A stretch of DNA of 54,657 nucleotides, from the NCBI GenBank assembly GCA_017456625.1, contig JAFTJB010000140.1, positions 1-54,657 of the forward strand, in the 5' to 3' direction. The position numbers and the translations under genes are program-made. Of the stretch, positions 48,875 to 54,657 are shown piece by piece. The notes below the pieces were generated by a model. It had not been told where the DNA came from. It saw only the letters and a program-made list of their open reading frames with translations, and made no database searches. This stretch comes from Clostridia bacterium (GTDB lineage: Bacteria; Bacillota; Clostridia; Oscillospirales; CAG-272). How positions within the stretch are numbered: position 1 is the first letter of the stretch; every line of letters starts with the position of its first letter.

Positions 48875-50059
48875 ATGAAAGAATTTGAACTGAAATACGG
48901 CTGTAACCCCAATCAGAAGCCCGCAAAGATCTTTATGCACGACGGAAGTGAGCTTCCCATCGAGATCCTCTGCGGCAGACCCGGATATATCAACTTCCTC
49001 GATGCGTTCAACTCCTGGCAGCTCGTCAAGGAGCTCAAGGAGATCCTCGGTATGCCCGCGGTAACCTCCTTCAAGCACGTCAGCCCCACCTCGGCGGCTG
49101 TCGGTATCCCGCTCTCCGACGCGCTCAAGAAGGCTTGCTTCGTTGACGATATCGAGGGACTCGATGAGTCTCCCTTGGCTTGTGCGTACGCGCGTGCAAG
49201 AGGCACGGACAGAATGTGCTCCTTTGGCGACTGGGTCGCACTTTCCGACGTTTGTGACGTGACCACCGCAAAGATGCTCGCGCGCGAGGTCTCCGACGGT
49301 ATTATCGCTCCCGGCTACGAGCCCGAGGCGCTTGAGATCCTCAAGACCAAGAGAAAGGGTGCTTACAATATTATTAAGATCGATCCCGACTTCGTGCCCG
49401 ATCCCATTGAGCACAAGCAGGTCTACGGCATTACCTTCGAGCAGGGAAGAAACAACTTCCGCATCGACCGTGAGCTGCTTTCCAATATTGTCACCGAGAA
49501 CAAGGATCTCCCCGAGAGTGCGGTCAGAGATCTGATCATTGCACTTATTACCCTTAAATACACGCAGTCCAACTCTGTTTGCTATGCCGTTGACGGTCAG
49601 GCGATCGGTGTTGGCGCGGGTCAGCAGTCCCGTATCCATTGCACCCGTCTCGCGGGCGATAAGGCAAACACATGGTTCCTCCGTCAGCATGAGAAGGTGC
49701 TGAATCTCCCCTTCAAGAGCGATATCCGCCGTCCCGATCGCGACAACGTCATCGACGGTTACATCAACCAGAACGAAGAGGACGTTTGCGCGGACGGCAA
49801 TTGGCAGAAGTACTTCACCGAGCAGCCCGCTCCCTTCACGCGTGAGGAGCAGAGAGCATACCTCGATACCATCGACGGTGTTTCCATCGGCTCGGATGCG
49901 TTCTTCCCGTTCAGCGACAACATCGAGCGCGCAAAGAGAAGCGGCGTTAAGTACGTCGCAGAGCCCGGCGGATCCATCCGTGACGACGCGGTCATCGATT
50001 GCTGCAACAAGTACGGCATGACCATGGCGTTCACGGGTATGCGCCTGTTCCACCATTAA
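48875..50059 (+). CDS. Stand-alone AICAR formyltransferase (PurH C-domain)
   Basis: 394 residues from ATG 48875 (MKEFELKYGCNPNQKPAK), preceded by GAGGTG; the frame to 48776 would enter the PurO-like gene. It matches only the transformylase part of PurH: SFKHVSPTSAAVG holds the catalytic Lys-His pair, and GVGAGQQSRIHCTRLAG and SDAFFPFSDNIERA are typical. The MGS-like IMP cyclohydrolase domain is absent. It converts AICAR and 10-formyl-THF to FAICAR, which the gene before it closes. Confidence 0.93.
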   Translation: MKEFELKYGCNPNQKPAKIFMHDGSELPIEILCGRPGYINFLDAFNSWQLVKELKEILGMPAVTSFKHVSPTSAAVGIPLSDALKKACFVDDIEGLDESPLACAYARARGTDRMCSFGDWVALSDVCDVTTAKMLAREVSDGIIAPGYEPEALEILKTKRKGAYNIIKIDPDFVPDPIEHKQVYGITFEQGRNNFRIDRELLSNIVTENKDLPESAVRDLIIALITLKYTQSNSVCYAVDGQAIGVGAGQQSRIHCTRLAGDKANTWFLRQHEKVLNLPFKSDIRRPDRDNVIDGYINQNEEDVCADGNWQKYFTEQPAPFTREEQRAYLDTIDGVSIGSDAFFPFSDNIERAKRSGVKYVAEPGGSIRDDAVIDCCNKYGMTMAFTGMRLFHH

Positions 50060-50078
50060 ACCGTTAAGGAGAAAATCA

Positions 50079-51347
50079 ATGAAGCTTATGGTCGTAGGTG
50101 GCGGAGGCAGAGAGCACGCCATTATTAAAAAACTCAAAGAAAACAAGACGGTAGAGAAGATCTACGCGCTCCCCGGTAACGGCGGTATGGCAGAGGATGC
50201 GGAGCTGGTCAACATCGGAGCCAAGGATATCGATGCCATTGTGGATTTTGCCGTCAAAAATCAGATCGACTATGCGGTCGTCGCTCCGGACGATCCGCTT
50301 GTTCTCGGCGCAGTCGATGCGCTGGAGGCAGTCGGCATTCCTTGCTTCGGTCCTCGCGCCAATGCGGCGATCATTGAGGGAAGTAAGGTCTTTTCCAAGA
50401 ACTTGATGAAGAAATACGGAATTCCCACGGCGGAGTACGAGGTGTTTGACGACATGGATGCGGCGCTGAAGTATCTCGAGACCGCACCCATTCCCACCGT
50501 TATCAAGGCGGACGGATTGGCGCTCGGTAAGGGCGTTATCATTGCGGAAACGCGCGAGGCGGCAAGGGATGCCGTTCGCTCCATGATGCAGGATAAGGTC
50601 TTTGGCAAGAGTGGAGATCACATCGTCATCGAGGAGTTCCTCACGGGTCCCGAGGTCTCCGTGCTCTCCTTTACCGACGGCAAGGTCGTTGTTCCCATGG
50701 TTTCGTCCATGGACCACAAGAGAGCAGGGGATAACGATACGGGACTTAACACGGGCGGTATGGGTACGGTCGCACCGAACCCCTACTACACCGAGGCGCT
50801 CGCAAAGGAGTGCATGGAGACCATCTTCCTCCCCACGGTCAACGCAATGAACGCCGAGGGCAGAACCTTTAAGGGATGTCTCTATTTCGGATTGATGATC
50901 ACGCCCAAGGGTCCGAAGGTCATTGAGTACAACTGCCGCTTCGGCGATCCCGAAACGCAGGTCGTGCTGCCGCTCCTTGAGAGCGATCTTCTCACGGTCA
51001 TGCAGGCAACCACCAACGGTACGCTTGCCGAGACCGAGGTAAAGTTCGGCAAGGGAAATGCTTGCTGTGTCATCATGGCATCCGCAGGCTATCCCTCCGC
51101 TTACGAGAAGGGATTTTTGATGACCATTCCCGAGGCGGTTCGCGACACCGTTTACGTTGCGGGTGCTACGCTTGACAGCGAGGGACTTAAGACCAACGGC
51201 GGACGCGTGCTTGGTGTGACCGCAGTGGCGGATACGCTCCCCGAGGCGATCGATGCCGCTTACAAAAAGGTTGAAACCATTCATTTTGAGAATGCATACT
51301 ACCGTCACGATATTGGAAAACGCGCAATGGAGGCTTACGGAAAGTAA
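50079..51347 (+). CDS. purD: Phosphoribosylamine-glycine ligase
   Basis: 422 residues, ATP-grasp family. GGGGREHAI at the N-terminus, VVAPDDPLVLG, the ATP-grasp elements AEVE/IKADGLALGKGV and GGMGTVAPNPYY, and CRFGDPETQVVLPLL near residue 290 are all conserved. It joins glycine to phosphoribosylamine, the unstable product of PurF, to form GAR. AAGGAG precedes the start, 19 bases after the previous stop. Confidence 0.96.
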   Translation: MKLMVVGGGGREHAIIKKLKENKTVEKIYALPGNGGMAEDAELVNIGAKDIDAIVDFAVKNQIDYAVVAPDDPLVLGAVDALEAVGIPCFGPRANAAIIEGSKVFSKNLMKKYGIPTAEYEVFDDMDAALKYLETAPIPTVIKADGLALGKGVIIAETREAARDAVRSMMQDKVFGKSGDHIVIEEFLTGPEVSVLSFTDGKVVVPMVSSMDHKRAGDNDTGLNTGGMGTVAPNPYYTEALAKECMETIFLPTVNAMNAEGRTFKGCLYFGLMITPKGPKVIEYNCRFGDPETQVVLPLLESDLLTVMQATTNGTLAETEVKFGKGNACCVIMASAGYPSAYEKGFLMTIPEAVRDTVYVAGATLDSEGLKTNGGRVLGVTAVADTLPEAIDAAYKKVETIHFENAYYRHDIGKRAMEAYGK

Positions 51348-51349
51348 TT

Positions 51350-54300
51350 ATGGTATACAGAATATTCGTTGAAAAAAAGGCAGAGCTGGCGCATGAGGCA
51401 AACGCGCTTTGCTCCGAGCTGAAAAATCTGCTTGGCATTAAATCGCTCGAGTCGGTTCGCATCCTGAACCGCTATGATGCGGAAAATATTACCGAGGAGC
51501 TGTTTGAAACGGCAGTTCGTACGGTCTTCTCCGAGCCTCAGCTTGATATGGCTACCACCGAGGTGGATGCCAAGGGAGGGATCGTGTTTGCGGTAGAGCC
51601 TCTGCCGGGTCAGTTTGATCAGAGAGCGGATTCGGCGGCGCAGTGCATTCAGCTGCAGAGCCAGGGCGACCGTCCCACGGTGCGCTCCGCAAAGGTCTAC
51701 GTTCTGGGCGGTAAATTGAGCGCAGAGGACGTGGAGGCGATCAAAAAGTACGTGATCAATGCGGTGGAGAGCCGCGAGGCAGCACTGGAAAAGCCCGAAA
51801 CGCTTGCGATCGAATACGGCACGCCCACGACCGTTGCAACGGTCTGCGGCTTTACGGAATTGGATGAGAAGGGTCTGTCCGATCTGCTCGATAGCCTCGG
51901 ACTCGCAATGGATCTGGACGATCTGAAATTCTTGCAGGACTATTTCAAAAACGAAGAGCATCGCGATCCCACCATCACCGAGATCCGCGTAGTAGATACC
52001 TATTGGTCGGATCACTGCCGTCACACCACCTTCTCGACGCATATCGACAACGTCAAGATCGATGATCCCGCCGTTGCGCGCACATATGAGCGTTATCTGG
52101 CGGCTCGCGTAGAGGTTTACGGTGAGGAGAAGGCGGCAAAGCGTCCGCAGACGCTGATGGACATTGCGACCATTGCCGTGAAAACTCTGAAAAAGCGCGG
52201 TGTGCTTCCCGAATTGGACGAGAGTGAGGAGATCAACGCCTGCTCCATCCACGTAAACGCAACCGTCAACGGTGAGGACCAGGATTGGCTGTTGATGTTC
52301 AAGAACGAGACCCACAACCACCCCACGGAGATCGAGCCCTTCGGTGGCGCGGCAACCTGTATCGGCGGTTGTATCCGTGATCCGCTGTCGGGACGTGCGT
52401 ACGTACACCAGGCAATGCGTGTGACGGGTGCGGGAGATCCTCGCCGTGCGATCGCAGATACGATGGCGGGCAAGCTTCCGCAGAGAAAGCTTTGTCAGAC
52501 TGCCGCGGCAGGATATTCCTCCTACGGTAACCAGATCGGTCTTGCAACGGGACACGTTGCGGAGGTCTATCACGACGGTTACGTGGCAAAGAGACTTGAG
52601 TGCGGTGCCGTTGTGGCGGCAGCACCCGCGTACAACGTACGCCGTGAACGCCCCGAGGCAGGCGATGTGATCATTCTGCTCGGCGGACGCACGGGACGTG
52701 ATGGTATCGGTGGTGCGACAGGCTCCTCCAAGAGCCATAACATGAAGTCTCTCACGACGATGGCATCCGAGGTCCAGAAGGGTAACGCACCCGAGGAGAG
52801 AAAGATCCAGCGTCTGTTCCGCAATGCGGAGGTCACGCGCTTGATCAAGAGATGCAACGACTTTGGCGCGGGCGGTGTTTCGGTTGCGATCGGTGAGCTC
52901 GCGGACGGCTTGCGCATCGATCTGGATGCAGTCAGAAAGAAGTATGACGGTCTTGACGGTACCGAGCTTGCAATCAGCGAGTCGCAGGAGCGTATGGCTG
53001 TCGTTGTTGCCGCAGAGGATGCGGATAAATTCATCGCGTATGCCGAGGCAGAGAACCTTGAGGCATATCGCGTTGCGATCGTTACCGAGGAAGCGCGCAT
53101 GGTAATGTCCTGGAAGGGACAGACCGTTGCCGACCTTTCCCGTGAATTTTTGAATACGAACGGTGCGGATAAGCACGCAACGGCAGAGGTTACCGAGAAG
53201 GATCTTTCTGTGCTCTCGAAGGCACTGTACGGCGATCTGCGTGAGATGGCGAGCGATCTGAAGACCGCAAGCCGCAGAGGACTTGTCGAGCGCTTTGACG
53301 GCTCGATCGGCGCGGGCTCCGTGCTCATGCCCTTCGGCGGAAAAACGCAGAGCACTCCCGCGCAGGCAATGGCGGCACTGCTTCCCGTTCTTCCGGGACA
53401 GACCACCGATCAGGCAAGCGTTATGTCCTGGGCGCTGGATGCGGATCTGATGAGCATCGATCCTTACGTTGGCGCACGTACTGCGGTATATCACTCTATG
53501 GCAAAGCTTGTAGCGGCAGGCGCGGACTATAAGGATGCATACCTGACCCTGCAGGAGTTCTTTGAAAAGCTTCGCAATGAGCCCGCTCGCTGGGGTAAGC
53601 CCATGGCGGCACTGCTCGGCGCGATGGATGCGCAGCTTGAATTGAATGCGGCTGCGATCGGCGGTAAGGACTCGATGTCGGGCTCCTTCATGGATCTTGA
53701 CGTTCCGCCTACGCTCATCTCCTTTGCGATCGCTCCCATCAAGGCAGGCGACGTGATCTCTCCCGAATTCAAGGCGGCGGGTCACCCCGTATATTTGTTT
53801 GCTCCCAATGCCGAGGGCGCAGATGCCACCAAGGCTGCATGGGAAGCATTCCACGCGCTTTGCAAGGAGGGCAAGGTCAAGGCTGCATGGGCAGTTGAAA
53901 ACGGACTTGCCGAGGCGGTTATGAAGATGTCCTTCGGTAATGAGATCGGCTTTACCTCCAACGGTGCTGTAAAGAACGATTGGTATAATGGCATGATGCA
54001 GGACTTCATCGTTGCCGAGCTTGATGGCGACGTTGAATGTGCATACGCTACGAAGATCGGTCAGACCACCGAGGCGGCAGAGATCGTTCTGGGTGACGAT
54101 CGCGCGACCGTTGCGGAGCTGTTGGCACTCAACGAGGCAACGCTTGAGAACGTATATCCCACAAAGGCACCCGCGGGCGGAACGCTCAAGACCTTTGCGT
54201 ACGACAAGGGATGTGCGGCGGCACCTGCGATCAAGTGCGCGCGTCCCAAGGTGCTCATTCCCGTATTCCCGGGTACCAACTGCGAGTACGATTCCGCACG

Positions 54301-54657
54301 CGCAATGGAGGCGGCAGGAGCCGAGGCTGATATCGTGGTCATTCGCAATCTCACCGCCGATGCGGTTGCAAAGAGCGTGGAGACGGTATCCAAGAAGCTC
54401 GCAGAGAGCCAGATGGTATTCATTCCCGGCGGATTTTCGGGCGGAGACGAGCCGGACGGATCGGCAAAGTTTATCACCGCATTCTTCCGCAACCCCGAGA
54501 TCAAGGAGCAGGTCGCACGCCTGCTGGGCGACCGCGACGGCTTGATGCTCGGTATCTGTAACGGATTCCAGGCATTGATCAAATTGGGTCTCGTTCCTTA
54601 CGGAAAGATCATTGACACCGATGAAAACTGTCCCACGCTGACCTACAACGTCATCGG
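51350..54657 (+). CDS. purL: Phosphoribosylformylglycinamidine synthase, large type (3' end cut)
   Basis: The frame opens with ATG 51350, two bases after the purD stop, and is still open at the window end (1102 codons), so the last part is missing. It is the long single-chain form. In order: an N-terminal PurS-like domain, two PurM-like ATPase halves (SDHCRHTTF and NETHNHPTEIEPFGGAAT, then GAGGVSVAIGELADG, and AIGGKDSMSGSF), and a class I glutamine amidotransferase domain (FPGTNCEYD and the nucleophile near residue 1069 in GICNGFQ). It makes FGAM using its own glutaminase. Unlike PurF in this operon, its glutamine site looks intact as far as it is visible. Confidence 0.95.
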   Translation, partial: MVYRIFVEKKAELAHEANALCSELKNLLGIKSLESVRILNRYDAENITEELFETAVRTVFSEPQLDMATTEVDAKGGIVFAVEPLPGQFDQRADSAAQCIQLQSQGDRPTVRSAKVYVLGGKLSAEDVEAIKKYVINAVESREAALEKPETLAIEYGTPTTVATVCGFTELDEKGLSDLLDSLGLAMDLDDLKFLQDYFKNEEHRDPTITEIRVVDTYWSDHCRHTTFSTHIDNVKIDDPAVARTYERYLAARVEVYGEEKAAKRPQTLMDIATIAVKTLKKRGVLPELDESEEINACSIHVNATVNGEDQDWLLMFKNETHNHPTEIEPFGGAATCIGGCIRDPLSGRAYVHQAMRVTGAGDPRRAIADTMAGKLPQRKLCQTAAAGYSSYGNQIGLATGHVAEVYHDGYVAKRLECGAVVAAAPAYNVRRERPEAGDVIILLGGRTGRDGIGGATGSSKSHNMKSLTTMASEVQKGNAPEERKIQRLFRNAEVTRLIKRCNDFGAGGVSVAIGELADGLRIDLDAVRKKYDGLDGTELAISESQERMAVVVAAEDADKFIAYAEAENLEAYRVAIVTEEARMVMSWKGQTVADLSREFLNTNGADKHATAEVTEKDLSVLSKALYGDLREMASDLKTASRRGLVERFDGSIGAGSVLMPFGGKTQSTPAQAMAALLPVLPGQTTDQASVMSWALDADLMSIDPYVGARTAVYHSMAKLVAAGADYKDAYLTLQEFFEKLRNEPARWGKPMAALLGAMDAQLELNAAAIGGKDSMSGSFMDLDVPPTLISFAIAPIKAGDVISPEFKAAGHPVYLFAPNAEGADATKAAWEAFHALCKEGKVKAAWAVENGLAEAVMKMSFGNEIGFTSNGAVKNDWYNGMMQDFIVAELDGDVECAYATKIGQTTEAAEIVLGDDRATVAELLALNEATLENVYPTKAPAGGTLKTFAYDKGCAAAPAIKCARPKVLIPVFPGTNCEYDSARAMEAAGAEADIVVIRNLTADAVAKSVETVSKKLAESQMVFIPGGFSGGDEPDGSAKFITAFFRNPEIKEQVARLLGDRDGLMLGICNGFQALIKLGLVPYGKIIDTDENCPTLTYNVI

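Noticed and set aside
51335-53854. An 839-codon frame on the minus strand
   Set aside because: It lies opposite purL, which has complete family motifs; Arg/His/Cys-rich antisense frames of this kind recur across the window because of codon bias.

Overview
The window is chromosomal DNA from a Gram-positive bacterium of the class Clostridia. It is probably an uncultured, gut-type lineage; I cannot name a genus. The reasons are a moderate base composition, strong AGGAGG-type ribosome binding sites, near-consensus sigma-A promoters almost all with a 17-bp spacer, dense bidirectional terminators between convergent genes, and family content (WhiA, ABC-F, LexA-like S24 repressor, GH106, heparinase II/III, NSS transporter). 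I see no rRNA, tRNA, CRISPR array, prophage or recognisable IS element.

Layout. 1-2848 (-): two tandem heparinase II/III-like lyases, the second cut by the window edge. 3007-8598: short units separated by terminators, namely a VUT/YhhQ transporter with an SDR oxidoreductase, a nitroreductase, a DUF1295 membrane protein with a NUDIX hydrolase, a low-molecular-weight protein-tyrosine phosphatase and an NSS sodium symporter. 8597-9629 (-): two overlapping membrane-protein genes. 9764-14387 (+): membrane protein, metG, gpsA, tatD. 14449-17769 (+): an EF-G paralogue and an APH/NahK-like kinase. 17783-18614: an A/T-rich membrane gene bounded by inverted hairpin repeats, looking like an inserted cassette. 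18632-28083 (-): a long operon with a Gfo/Idh/MocA oxidoreductase, coaE, a lytic transglycosylase, an M18 aminopeptidase, prfA, the Sua5 threonylcarbamoyl-AMP synthase, a topoisomerase IV/gyrase A subunit, a 47-codon membrane microprotein and a serine hydrolase. 28230-34559 (+): murB, whiA, dnaE and a HAD phosphatase. 34583-38182: a LexA-like autoprotease repressor with an ABC-F protein, divergent from a small sigma-like HTH protein and a small membrane protein, with repeated CGGAAATCCG sites in the A/T-rich space between. 38194-40946 (+): a secreted tyrosine phosphatase translationally coupled to a surface-anchored Ig-like protein with an Asn/Asp/Ser-rich tandem repeat. 40993-44169 (-): a GH106-type glycosidase with a perfect palindromic operator on its promoter. 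44273-54657 (+): the de novo purine operon purE-purF-purM-purN-purO-like-AICARFT-purD-purL (cut by the window end).

The purine operon is the most coherent system. Its leader carries a clear ZTP (pfl-type) riboswitch followed by an intrinsic terminator that re-uses the 3' end of the aptamer, so accumulation of ZMP/ZTP should switch the operon on. The bifunctional PurH is replaced by two separate proteins: a PurO-family IMP cyclohydrolase and a stand-alone AICAR transformylase. The PurF protein begins Met-Gly-Gly and has lost the N-terminal catalytic cysteine and the other glutaminase residues, while its PRPP-binding loop and iron-sulphur-type cysteines are intact. I infer that it takes ammonia from elsewhere.

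The strongest candidates for something not yet described are that glutaminase-dead PurF, the hairpin-bounded cassette at 17783-18614, and the LexA-like/sigma-like divergent module at 36527-38144.
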